Assembly: GCF_002157505.1 (NCBI RefSeq)
Contig: NZ_NFSC01000028.1
Span: 62,001 to 126,000 of the forward strand
Length of the DNA stretch: 64,000 bases
DNA from: Arthrobacter agilis
Lineage (GTDB): Bacteria; Actinomycetota; Actinomycetes; Actinomycetales; Micrococcaceae
Direction of reading: 5' to 3'
The position numbers and the translations under genes are program-made. Position 1 is the stretch's first letter. Each line of letters starts with the position of its first letter. The notes under the pieces are model-generated. The model was not told where the DNA came from. It made no database searches and saw nothing but the letters and a program-made list of their open reading frames with translations. This document shows positions 16,979 to 25,215 of the stretch, piece by piece.

Positions 16979-16986
16979 GCAGTCGA

Positions 16987-17039
16987 AGGATCATTGAAGC
17001 AGGTCTCCCCGCGCTCCGTACATTCGTTGCAATGATCCT
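16987..17039. repeat. Long-range 10-bp inverted repeat
   Basis: AGGATCATTG (16987-16996) and CAATGATCCT (17030-17039) are perfect complements separated by 33 nt. The arms are AT-richer than the surrounding DNA. They could be operator half-sites, a long hairpin or remnants of terminal repeats. Confidence 0.55.
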
Positions 17040-17462
17040 CAACCGTAGGGTTGGTGACCAGAATGCGGCAACACTATCGAAGCGGTTTTGAGAGGTTCGA
17101 GTAGCAGAGCGGGGACAAACGGGTGGTCATCGCAGGTGCCCGATGCGGTGTCAGAACGTCGCCTCTCCTCACAGCGCGACTACCACCAGTAGGTGTTCAA
17201 ACACGCGGCCTAGGTAGTGGATCGCGTAGCACGGCCGCCTAAGTGGGGTAGGTACTACTCATGCTGTTGTTATCGGTTCGCTCGTAGTGTGGCCGGGAGT
17301 TGGATCACCGACGATTCGCTCGCTCAGGCCACGGGAGCGAAACCAATGGTGGTACACCATCACGTGGCGACACCGCTCCACCACCGGCGTCCTGGCCCTC
17401 GGTGACGGCCTCGTTCTGGCAGGACCTAGCAGTGCACACTGATCGGACCACAAAAAAACCTC

Positions 17463-18959
17463 ATGATCAGCTCATTCAGCGACCGCCGCAAACACCTGGT
17501 GTGCGCGGCGGTCGGTCTCTTGCTCCTCAGCGGCTGTTCAACCCCAGCCGATACCAACTTCGGCACGGGTACTTCGGCTGTACCAACGGCAACACCGTCA
17601 TCAGCAATCGACCCGTCAACTCCAGCGGCTGGCTCGGCCTCGCCAGCGGTGACACCGCCAGCAGCGACGAGCGCGCCGAAGCCGGGCGATGCCGGGGTTG
17701 AGAGCGCGTCGCATGCGGGGACGCCGTCGCCGATCGGTACAAAACGGGCGACGAGTGCTTTGTGGTTCAACGACGGGTTCTGGTGGGGGAACCTGTGGGA
17801 CACTGCCAGCTCTGATTTTCATATCTTCCGGTTCGATGCCGGAACGGGTTCGTGGGTCGATACGGGTGTGGCGACGGACCCACGGGCGAGCACGCATCAT
17901 GACGTGCTGTGGGATGGGTCGACGTTGAACGTGGCCAGCTATCGATTCGTCAACGACGGCCTGCCAGCCGAACCGGGCTTTCCGACGACGATGCGCCGTT
18001 ACAGCTACAACTGGAGCACGAAGACGTACAAGTTGCTCAGTTCTACTCGGATCAACGACGAGCGCGTCGAGGCGCTGACCATTGATAAGGACTCGACCGG
18101 GCGGATGTGGGCCACGTGGCAGCAGGGGAACCGGATCTACCTGAACGCCACTGGTACGGATGGCCGGTATTGGGGGAAGCCGTTCGCGCATCCTGCATCC
18201 TTGAGCCCTGAAGGCTTGAGCAACGTGTCCGTGGACGACACGTCGGCTGTCATCGCCTTCGACGGGAGCAAGATGGGCGTGATGTGGAGCCGGCAGGTCG
18301 GCGATGCCACCGACGGCAGGTATTGGAGCTACCACGTCGATGGCGCGTCGGACACCGACTGGACCACTCCGGTAGCGGCCGTGTTGGGGCAGAACAGCGC
18401 TGATGACCACATCAACCTGAAGCGGCTGGGCTCCTCCGATGGCCGGGTCTTCGCCGCTGTCAAGACCTCGTACACGGCCGCGACCCAGCCGCTGATCCAG
18501 CTGTTGGCATTGAACGGTACGACCTGGTCCGCGCACACGATCGCGACCGTGGCGGAGTGTCCGAATCGGATGGTCGTCATGATCGATGAGAGCACCCGGA
18601 TGCTGCGGACCTTCGCCACCTACCCTCGGCCCGGTGACACGACGGACGCCGGCGTCTGCACGAGCACGGGGGGTGCGATCTACGAGAAATCCACGCCGCT
18701 GGACGATATCGATTTCAGCACCGCCCCGAAGACACCTCGTGTCGTGGACGCGGACCAGTACGTCCACAACGTGACCTCGACGAAGCAGAACCTCAACAGT
18801 GCGGCGCAAGGCACAGCCAACAGTGGCCTGCTGATACTCGCCGATGTGAACGCAACAAGCCGGTACTGGCATTATCACGACTCCAGCGGCGGTAGTGGCG
18901 GTGGCGATACGACGGCTCCGCCGGGGACGCCGACGCCGGCTGCGGCGCGACCGATGTAG
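17463..18959 (+). CDS. Surface lipoprotein with sialidase-like repeats, truncated C-terminus
   Basis: This 498-aa predicted lipoprotein has signal peptide and lipobox L22-S-G-C25, then a Pro/Ser/Thr/Ala-rich stalk to about residue 95. A beta-rich domain follows with 'WFNDGFWWGNLWDTASSDF', 'HDVLWDG' and 'SYRFVNDGLP', recalling propeller-like domains of actinobacterial secreted proteins. The end reads 'GDTTAPPGTPTPAAARPM' and stops. The other frame gives 'GATDVAVTT', typical of the start of a bacterial Ig-like (Big_5) domain, so one base seems lost near 18942. There is no clear ribosome site before the ATG. Function unknown. Confidence 0.75.
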   Translation: MISSFSDRRKHLVCAAVGLLLLSGCSTPADTNFGTGTSAVPTATPSSAIDPSTPAAGSASPAVTPPAATSAPKPGDAGVESASHAGTPSPIGTKRATSALWFNDGFWWGNLWDTASSDFHIFRFDAGTGSWVDTGVATDPRASTHHDVLWDGSTLNVASYRFVNDGLPAEPGFPTTMRRYSYNWSTKTYKLLSSTRINDERVEALTIDKDSTGRMWATWQQGNRIYLNATGTDGRYWGKPFAHPASLSPEGLSNVSVDDTSAVIAFDGSKMGVMWSRQVGDATDGRYWSYHVDGASDTDWTTPVAAVLGQNSADDHINLKRLGSSDGRVFAAVKTSYTAATQPLIQLLALNGTTWSAHTIATVAECPNRMVVMIDESTRMLRTFATYPRPGDTTDAGVCTSTGGAIYEKSTPLDDIDFSTAPKTPRVVDADQYVHNVTSTKQNLNSAAQGTANSGLLILADVNATSRYWHYHDSSGGSGGGDTTAPPGTPTPAAARPM

Positions 18960-19084
18960 CGGTGACGACGGGTGGCATAACGGGATTGTCGGAGGTCAGG
19001 GGCTCATCGGCTTCCAGCGGTCCCTGTCCCGCATCACAGGTTCGACGTCACGCGTCCTGGGTGGTAACCCATCAGACTGTCCTG

Positions 19085-19777
19085 ATGGAGTGGACGCGTG
19101 CGAAGGACTGGCTGATAGGTGCTCTCGGGATGGTCCTCGTCCTGGCGGTCGCGGTCGGAATCCTGTGGTGGGTGGTGAGCAACCCGGTCGGCGAGGGCGA
19201 GGCGCGGCCCGAGGCATCGCCGACGGTGGACCATGAGCGCCTGCCCGGCGGCGGACCTCCCGCCGACCTGCGCGAGGGCGAGGTGTGGCTCGGCGACCTT
19301 GCACTGGACGCTGGGACAGTGGTCTCCGGAGACTCGACGCTGCGGAACGTCCGAGCCGTCGGGCAGGGCGTGGTCACGGGGCCGAACGGGTTGGTCGCTG
19401 CACGGCTCGCTGTGGACGCGACCGTGCCGTTCGAGGTCGTTGCCGACGACCTCGGGGATGGCACCGTGGTCCGCGCCGCCGACGGTGGCCAGGCCATGGT
19501 GGTTCGCACCGTCGAGGCCTTGGGCCGTGAACTGCGTGTGGTTGCCACTGGCACGGTCGAGGTCGAGACCGGCAGGCTCGTGGTCAAGCCGGAGTCGATC
19601 GATTTTGGCGGGCCGGACTTCCTCTCGGATGCTACCGCCGCCGTCGTGCGGAGGCTCGTGACCATCGAGCACGACATCGAGGGCCTGCCAGAGGGCCTCG
19701 TGCTCCAGGACGTCACCGTCCAGAGCGACGGCTTCCGTGCCAACCTCCTCGGTGAGGACGTCAAGCTCGTCCCGTAA
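19085..19777 (+). CDS. LmeA-like (DUF2993) phospholipid-binding protein
   Basis: This 230-aa protein has one N-terminal membrane anchor (residues 12-30) and an extracytoplasmic beta-rich domain. It carries the DUF2993 pattern 'LVAARLAVDATVPFEVVADDL', 'VKPESIDFGG' and 'LPEGLVLQDVTVQSDGFRANLLGEDV'. LmeA proteins bind phospholipids in the cell envelope. The final segment, 'V...DGFRANLLGEDVKLVP', matches the family end. An alternative start lies a few codons upstream. The assignment is from overall pattern, not from a single diagnostic motif. Confidence 0.65.
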   Translation: MEWTRAKDWLIGALGMVLVLAVAVGILWWVVSNPVGEGEARPEASPTVDHERLPGGGPPADLREGEVWLGDLALDAGTVVSGDSTLRNVRAVGQGVVTGPNGLVAARLAVDATVPFEVVADDLGDGTVVRAADGGQAMVVRTVEALGRELRVVATGTVEVETGRLVVKPESIDFGGPDFLSDATAAVVRRLVTIEHDIEGLPEGLVLQDVTVQSDGFRANLLGEDVKLVP

Positions 19778-20090
19778 CTCCCCCGGACCTGCCCGGGCTC
19801 CAACGCTCTGAGCGACGAGGTCGACCAGGCCAAAGACAAGGCCAAGGACGCCCGCGACGGCAAAGACGGCGATCAGAAGTAGCCCGATCCCGCACAGGGG
19901 CTCGTCTGCTTCCGTCTTCGATAGCCCCGCGGAATCCGAGGCAGTGAGTGCTAGGGCTGGTGTGGTTCGAGGCGGTAGTCGACCGGTTGGCGAAAGCTTC
20001 ATCGGTGGCCTGCACGTAAGCACGCATCGTGTGATCGAACGCGGCAGCCGGTTGGGACCGACATCGTTCGAGCCATCCTCATCCGAGAGG
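19778..20090. other. 313-bp spacer with a frame continuing past the LmeA stop
   Basis: No gene is supported here. Right after the LmeA stop a short hairpin-like CCCCGG-ACCTG-CCGGG occurs. The same frame then continues for 25 codons ending in an Asp/Lys-rich stretch, 'ALSDEVDQAKDKAKDARDGK', and a TAG. Its complement encodes a hydrophobic run. Neither has its own start. The remaining bases to 20090 show nothing I can name. Confidence 0.4.
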
Positions 20091-20570
20091 TCAGTGGTGG
20101 TACTGGTGGACGACGGCGTGACCCCTGCCGCGGCTGATGAGCCAGCGGTTCACGGGAGTCGTGATGACGAAGGCCAGTGCCAGCGAGGCGGCAAGTGCGC
20201 CCCAGAACAGGACGGAAGCAATACCGGCGTCCATGGCACCCGGGATGGTGAGCATGGCGGTGTTGTCGATGACCTCCATCACGGTGATGGAGATGGTGTC
20301 CGCTGCGAGGGCGACTTTCAAAGCGTTGCGCCAAGGCACACCGACCCGGAGCACCCCGCGCATCGTGAGCGCGTAGCCGAAGACGAACGCCAGCGCGACG
20401 GACAGGACGACCGTCGCCAGGTTGTGCAGGCCCAGGCTCGTGCCGATCACCATGCCCAGGACCTCACCGATGGCGCACCCGGTGAGGCAGTGCAGGGTGG
20501 CTGTCGCCGCCATCGACCAGGACGTCTCCGACGGCCCCTCGTGATGGTCGTGATGCATGTTGTCGCTCAT
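20091..20570 (-). CDS. DUF4396 family membrane protein, probably metal-linked
   Basis: This 159-aa protein has about four hydrophobic helices and the DUF4396 blocks 'TLHCLTGCAIGEVLGMVIG' and 'DTISITVMEVIDNTAM'. The histidine-rich N-terminus (H6, H7, H9, H10), H27-C28...C32 in the first helix and 'HAVVHQYHH' at the end suggest metal binding. Family function is undefined. The upstream palindromes are CsoR-like, which supports a copper or related metal role by inference. It is divergent from the MFS gene. Confidence 0.85.
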   Translation of the reverse strand: MSDNMHHDHHEGPSETSWSMAATATLHCLTGCAIGEVLGMVIGTSLGLHNLATVVLSVALAFVFGYALTMRGVLRVGVPWRNALKVALAADTISITVMEVIDNTAMLTIPGAMDAGIASVLFWGALAASLALAFVITTPVNRWLISRGRGHAVVHQYHH

Positions 20571-20631
20571 CTACTTCTCCTCCGGCCAGTGCGCCGGACC
20601 ACTCATGCTCCTGACGCAGCGTTCACCCCGG

Positions 20632-20689
20632 TTGCATTCCATACCCCCTGGGGGTATAAAGATTACCAGGTACCCCCGGGGGGTATCAA
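20632..20689. promoter_or_regulatory. Overlapping opposed promoters, each with a CsoR-like palindrome in its spacer
   Basis: Rightward: -35 TTGCAT (20632-20637), 17-nt spacer, -10 TATAAA (20655-20660). Leftward: -35 TTGATA (20689-20684), 18-nt spacer, -10 TAATCT (20665-20660). The palindrome ATACCCCCTGGGGGTAT (20641-20657) fills the rightward spacer. TACCCCC-G-GGGGGTA (20671-20685) fills the leftward spacer. G-tract palindromes of this form are typical of CsoR/FrmR-family operators. The two -10 elements share base 20660, so polymerase should occupy only one promoter at a time. Confidence 0.75.
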
Positions 20690-20719
20690 GATGGACAAAC
20701 TATCTCTTGAGGAGTTCCG

Positions 20720-22210
20720 ATGCTCACGAAGTCACACGCCCAGAAGCCGATGGGCAGGCCGGCGACTGCGAGCAACCGGCGTCTGGGACTGGCGTTGCTT
20801 GTGGTCACCAGTGCCCAGCTGATGCTGGTCCTCGATGATTCGATTGCGAACATCGCGTTGCCGTCGATCCAGAATGAGCTACACATCACCCCCGCGAGCC
20901 TGCCCTGGGTGATCAACGCCTACATCCTGGCGTTCGGCGGCCTCCTACTGTTCGGCGGGAGGCTCGGTGACCTCTACGGCCGGCGGCGGATCCTGCAAAT
21001 CGGCATCGGTCTGTTCACGCTCGCATCCCTTGTCGCGGGGATCGCACCGGCGGGCCCGGTCCTCGTCGCCGCCCGCGCGGTCCAGGGACTCGGCGCCGCA
21101 CTGACCGCGCCGAACGCTCTGGCTCTGATCACCACGACCTTCCCTGCCGGCGAGGCACGGAACAAGGCTCTTGCCCTGTACGGGGCGATGTCGGGCCTCG
21201 GCGTGACCGTGGGCCTGCTACTGGGCGGAGTGCTGACCGGAACGCTCGGGTGGCGATGGGTGTTCTTCATCAACATCCCCATCGGGCTCGCCCTGCTCGC
21301 CGGAACCCGGATCCTCGTCGACGCACCCCGGCACGCCGGCCGGCCCGACCTGCCCGGCGCAGTCACCGGTACCGGCGGGATCGCCGCCCTGGTCTTCGCG
21401 ATCATCCATGGAGGCGAGCAGGGCTGGGCTGACCCGGTGACACTGATCGCCTCCGCCTCAGCCGCCGTCCTGCTGCCTGCGTTCGTCATCGTCGAATCCC
21501 GCAGCACGGACCCGATGCTTCCCCTGCGTTTATTCAGGGACCGCAACCGCACCGGCTCCTACCTGGGCATGCTGTTCATCAGCTTCGGGCCCATGGGCAC
21601 CTTCTACCTGCTGACCCTCTACATGCAGCACATCCTCGAATACGACCCCATCCGCACCGGACTGGCCTGGCTGCCCTTCGGGGCCGGCATCATCCTCTCC
21701 GCCGGCATGGCCTCGAAACTCGTCGTCCGGTTCGCTCCCCGCATCGTCGCAGTCACCGGGATCCTCATCTCCACCACCGCCATCCTGTGGCTGTCGACCA
21801 TCACCCCGACCTCCGGGTACGTGCAGCACCTCATGCTCGGGATCTTCGCAGTCGCCGTCGGCTTCGGGCTCAGCTTCGTGCCCCTGACCCTCACCGCTGT
21901 CACCGGCGTCCGGCCCGAAGACTCCGGCATCGCCTCAGCACTGCTCAACGCAGCACAGCAGATCGGCGTCGCCCTCGGCATCGCCGCCCTGTCCACCATC
22001 AGCGTCACCACTACAGAAAGCCGATTCCCGGACGCCCTCACCAGCCTCCGCGAAGCACGCGCAGTCGGCGACAGCGACGCAATCACGACCGCCGGCCAGG
22101 CCATCGTCGACGGCTACACCACCGCCCTCAGCAGCGGAGGAATCATCCTCGCTGCCGCGGCACTGATCGTCGTCCTTCTGGTCACCGCCCGCCCCCAGCA
22201 GGAGCAGTAA
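20720..22210 (+). CDS. MFS drug/proton antiporter, 14-helix DHA2 type
   Basis: This is a 496-aa transporter with about 14 hydrophobic helices. DHA2 features include 'DDSIANIALPSIQNEL' in the first helix (motif D1), motif A 'GGRLGDLYGRRRIL', motif C 'GAMSGLGVTVGLLLGGVL', and 'GWRWVFFINIPIG'. These are typical of EmrB/QacA-like multidrug efflux pumps. The ATG at 20720 follows GAGGAG. Control by a CsoR-like site suggests induction by a metal or reactive sulfur/aldehyde signal, not by a drug. The substrate is unknown. Confidence 0.9.
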   Translation: MLTKSHAQKPMGRPATASNRRLGLALLVVTSAQLMLVLDDSIANIALPSIQNELHITPASLPWVINAYILAFGGLLLFGGRLGDLYGRRRILQIGIGLFTLASLVAGIAPAGPVLVAARAVQGLGAALTAPNALALITTTFPAGEARNKALALYGAMSGLGVTVGLLLGGVLTGTLGWRWVFFINIPIGLALLAGTRILVDAPRHAGRPDLPGAVTGTGGIAALVFAIIHGGEQGWADPVTLIASASAAVLLPAFVIVESRSTDPMLPLRLFRDRNRTGSYLGMLFISFGPMGTFYLLTLYMQHILEYDPIRTGLAWLPFGAGIILSAGMASKLVVRFAPRIVAVTGILISTTAILWLSTITPTSGYVQHLMLGIFAVAVGFGLSFVPLTLTAVTGVRPEDSGIASALLNAAQQIGVALGIAALSTISVTTTESRFPDALTSLREARAVGDSDAITTAGQAIVDGYTTALSSGGIILAAAALIVVLLVTARPQQEQ

Positions 22211-22325
22211 CAGCACCGCGTTCCACCGACGCGCAGCAGTCATTCGCGAAGCACTGAGACACGGGGCGGCGAGGAGTCGCGAGATGCGTGGATCACGCGC
22301 CGCAGTGGAGTTGGACCCGGGTCCG

Positions 22326-22994
22326 CTAGGCGGCGGGCAGTGGGTCTGCTGTCGAGGCCGACGCTGCGTGATGCGCGGCCCCGGTTGCTGCGGAACTGCC
22401 CAGGTCACTTCCCTTCAGCGCTTGCTGCGCATCGACTGCGGCGGTCCACGCTGCGGTGGTACCCACGGAAGCCCAGTTCGAGTTCAGCAAGGTGAGCAGG
22501 GTGGTGTGCACAGTCTTTGCGTCAGCGAAGCCGGCATCATTCGCGAGATTGACGGCTCCGGTTGCGTCCGACAGCACTTCGGTGGTGAAGCCGAGGGATT
22601 CCGCTTCGACAGCGGACCCTAGGATGCAGTTGTTGGTCATGTAGCCAACGAGGGTGACGGTATCGACATCGTTCTCACGCAGCCAGTCGGCGAGGTCGGT
22701 ATGGGCGTAGACGGACCCGTACCGCTTCACGACGCTCTTCCACGCGTCCGTGCGTCGGCTTTCGATATCGGGGTGGACGTCGAACTCCGGTGTGCCTGGG
22801 GAGAAGACCGGGGCTCCTCGACCTGCAGTGTGCTGGATGACCGCGATCGGCAAGCCGGCTTCAGTGGCCGTATCGATGCTTGCGACGATCCGCGGCAGGG
22901 ACTGCTCGTGTGGCGGGTACTGAATCTCGAGGAGGCCACTGAAGTACTGCTGCTGGACATCCACGATGACGAGGGCTCGGCGGGGGGTGCTCAT
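22326..22994 (-). CDS. Isochorismatase-like cysteine hydrolase
   Basis: This 222-aa enzyme has the catalytic triad of the isochorismatase-like fold: D12 in 'VIVDVQQQYF', K90 in 'SVVKRYGSVYAHTDL' and C123 in 'GYMTNNCILGSAVEAE'. Substrates in the family range from nicotinamide to isochorismate and N-carbamoyl compounds, and none is fixed here. The C-terminal 30 residues are Ala/Ser-rich. It is divergent from the GlxA-type regulator, which probably controls it. Confidence 0.9.
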   Translation of the reverse strand: MSTPRRALVIVDVQQQYFSGLLEIQYPPHEQSLPRIVASIDTATEAGLPIAVIQHTAGRGAPVFSPGTPEFDVHPDIESRRTDAWKSVVKRYGSVYAHTDLADWLRENDVDTVTLVGYMTNNCILGSAVEAESLGFTTEVLSDATGAVNLANDAGFADAKTVHTTLLTLLNSNWASVGTTAAWTAAVDAQQALKGSDLGSSAATGAAHHAASASTADPLPAA

Positions 22995-23114
22995 GGTTTC
23001 TGGATTCTTCCTGGTAGCGGGGTGATGCCTGCAGGGGGCATCACTTCATCCTTCCCGCCATGCAGAGGCACCACCAGCGGCACGACTGCCTCTGTACGAT
23101 GGAATCAGGCCAAA

Positions 23115-24107
23115 GTGGGAGGGTTCTTGCGCATCGCGGTGTATGCCTTCGAAGGAGCAACCATGTTTCATCTCGCCGTCCCGCAGATGGTGTTCGACGA
23201 GGTACGCCGGCAAGGACTCGGCGACTGGGTGACCTTCCTGTTTTCGGACAGGCCTGGGTCCATCCGGACAGCGGAGGGCTATGAGTTGGGGAGGATCCAG
23301 GGTCCGGAGGCTGCGGAGACCGCGGACATCGTCGTAGTGCCGTCGTGGTTCGACGACGGCCGCGGGCTCAGTGCTGCATTGCGAAACGTGCTGCAAGGCG
23401 CGCACGAGAAGGAAGTGGCAGTCCTGGGTCTGTGCCTCGGTGCTATCGCGGTGGCGGACGCGGGTCTGCTTGCAGGGCGTCGGGCCGTCACGCACTGGCA
23501 GGCTTTCGACATGCTGGGTGGACGACACCCGGATATCTCCCTCGATCAGTCCGTGCTCTACATCGATCATGGAGACGTCATGACGTCGGCCGGGACAGCG
23601 TCAGGTCTGGACGCGTGTCTGCATCTTGTGCGTGAGCGCCTCGGAGCAGACGCGGCCAATCAGGTGGCGCGCAGCCTTGTCGTCGCCCCCCACCGCGAGG
23701 GTGGACAGGCCCAGTACATCGATCAGCCAGTCCCTCGACGCTCCGCCGACGACCCGATCGGGCGCCTGCTCGAGTGGGCTCTGGGTCACCTTCGTGAACA
23801 GCTGACGGTCGAGCGGCTCGCCGGTCAGGCCCACATGAGCCGCCGCACGTTCGTCCGTGCCTTTCGCGCGGCGACAGGGACCACACCGTCGGCGTGGATA
23901 CGAACCCGCCGACTCGACGCTGCCCGACGGCTCCTGGAGACCACAGATCTGCCGATCGACCAGATCGCGACCGACTGCGGCTTCGGAAACGCGGTCACAC
24001 TCCGGCAGAACTTCGCGGCGACCTTCTCGACCACTCCTACCGCATACAGGCGGCGCTTCACCACCCGTTCCACCGCAACAGACCTCCGCGACGGTCACGT
24101 TTCCTGA
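23115..24107 (+). CDS. GlxA family regulator (DJ-1/PfpI sensor plus AraC HTH)
   Basis: This protein of about 330 aa has two domains. Residues about 5-180 form a DJ-1/PfpI-like domain with the nucleophile-elbow sequence 'VLGLCLGAIAVADAG'. The C-terminal 100 residues are an AraC helix-turn-helix pair: 'LTVERLAGQAHMSRRTFVRAFRAATG' and 'IDQIATDCGFGNAVTLRQNF'. Such regulators activate neighbouring catabolic genes, so the divergent cysteine hydrolase is the likely target. The start is uncertain: GTG at 23115, or TTG at 23127, which sits just after GGGAGGG. Confidence 0.87.
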   Translation: MGGFLRIAVYAFEGATMFHLAVPQMVFDEVRRQGLGDWVTFLFSDRPGSIRTAEGYELGRIQGPEAAETADIVVVPSWFDDGRGLSAALRNVLQGAHEKEVAVLGLCLGAIAVADAGLLAGRRAVTHWQAFDMLGGRHPDISLDQSVLYIDHGDVMTSAGTASGLDACLHLVRERLGADAANQVARSLVVAPHREGGQAQYIDQPVPRRSADDPIGRLLEWALGHLREQLTVERLAGQAHMSRRTFVRAFRAATGTTPSAWIRTRRLDAARRLLETTDLPIDQIATDCGFGNAVTLRQNFAATFSTTPTAYRRRFTTRSTATDLRDGHVS

Positions 24108-24242
24108 AGGCAGCAAGCAGGGTAGGTGCTTGATGAGGCACCGTGGGGATGCCCATATTGCGCCGACTGAACAGTTCCCTTGGGTCAGCCACGGCTGGGC
24201 CGGAGGTCTGAATGGCAGAAGAACGGCCGGTCCCGGGGACCG

Positions 24243-25145
24243 TCAGCGGTCGCCGAACTCGGCCTCGAGGACGTCGAGCAGCCGTCCCAGCTCGCGCAGT
24301 TCGGAGCCGGGACTCGGCAACAGCGGTGGGCGCGGATCCCCGGCCGCGATGCCGCAAGCGCGGGCGAGCAGATGCAGCCCGCTGATCTTCCGCAGCCCCG
24401 CGACATGGTCCACGAGGGGGGCGAGAACGTGCCGGACGCGGTCGATCTCGGACCGGTCGCCGGCGACGACCGCGGACCGCAGGCGCCGGTAATATGCAGG
24501 CAGGAGTGCCGCGGGGCCACTGTGCCACGCATCCGCCGCAACCTCCCCCGACATCATCAGGACGTCCCCGCTCACCCCGTGGCTGAAGGCATCACCCTGG
24601 ACGAGGGCCGCCAGTTCGGCATGGCGCGCATTGAACGTCGCGGCATCGGCGGCCGTGTCCTTGAACGCCACCACCTCCGGCAGCGCGGACAGTTCGGCGA
24701 CCACCGGCAGCGAGTAGTCGAACTGCGTTGTTCCCGGGTTGTTGTAGAGGCAGACGGGGAGGTCCGTGGCCGCACACACCGCCCGGACCTGGGCCAGGAC
24801 CTCGTCATCGGTGAGGGGAACGTAGGAGACCGGTGAGAGGACGAGCCCGGCCGCGCCGGCCGCCTGCGCGTCCACGGCGGCGTCGAGCACCTCGCGCGTG
24901 CCCACCGAGCTGATGCCCACGGCTACCGGGACCCGCCCGTCCACGGCATCGATCGCGGTACGTGCGACCTGGGAACGTTCCGATCGGTCCAGGTAGGCGA
25001 AGCTGCCCGATGAGCCCAGCACGGTGATGGCGTCGACCCCCGAGGACGCCAGACCGTCGACGAGCCCCCGCAGGTCCTCGTGGCTGATTCTGCCCTCGGC
25101 GTCGAACGGTGTGACGGGATAGGCGATGAGCCCGGTGAAGTCCAT
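24243..25145 (-). CDS. Dihydrodipicolinate synthase family aldolase/lyase
   Basis: This 300-aa TIM-barrel Schiff-base lyase has the catalytic pair Y134 in 'VCLYNNPGTTQFDYS' and K162 in 'VVAFKDTAADAA'. The pyruvate-loop position reads GSSGS (45-49), whereas true DapA has GTTGE. This and the lack of lysine genes nearby argue for an N-acetylneuraminate/KDG-type aldolase or unknown lyase. It lies 70 nt after ctaB on the same strand and may be co-transcribed with it. Confidence 0.87.
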   Translation of the reverse strand: MDFTGLIAYPVTPFDAEGRISHEDLRGLVDGLASSGVDAITVLGSSGSFAYLDRSERSQVARTAIDAVDGRVPVAVGISSVGTREVLDAAVDAQAAGAAGLVLSPVSYVPLTDDEVLAQVRAVCAATDLPVCLYNNPGTTQFDYSLPVVAELSALPEVVAFKDTAADAATFNARHAELAALVQGDAFSHGVSGDVLMMSGEVAADAWHSGPAALLPAYYRRLRSAVVAGDRSEIDRVRHVLAPLVDHVAGLRKISGLHLLARACGIAAGDPRPPLLPSPGSELRELGRLLDVLEAEFGDR

Positions 25146-25215
25146 GACAGCCAGCCTAGGCGCTGACGGAGGCGGCACCAGTACGCCGAGGTCAAGGCAC
25201 GCGGTCAGAACGCGA

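Larger units (their letters stand above)
16878..17462. other. 585-bp gene-free spacer between divergent lipoprotein genes
   Basis: I find no convincing coding frame here. Short open frames around 17217-17453 lack ribosome sites and recognisable protein character. The spacer holds two inverted repeats (16951-16978 and 16987-17039) and an imperfect palindrome, GGGTAG-GTA-CTACTC, at about 17245-17260. It also has an A7 run (17452-17458) just before the start of the downstream lipoprotein. Promoters for both genes should lie here. Confidence 0.5.

Noticed and set aside
17217..17453. Small genes in the 16.9-17.5 kb spacer
   Set aside because: The short frames on both strands overlap each other, lack ribosome sites and have irregular composition.
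19793..19880. Extension of LmeA past its stop by readthrough
   Set aside because: The in-frame Asp/Lys-rich stretch has no own start, and the family ends where the stop lies. Nothing indicates readthrough.
24243..25145. True dihydrodipicolinate synthase (dapA)
   Set aside because: The barrel and catalytic Tyr/Lys are present, but the pyruvate-loop motif differs and no lysine genes are nearby.
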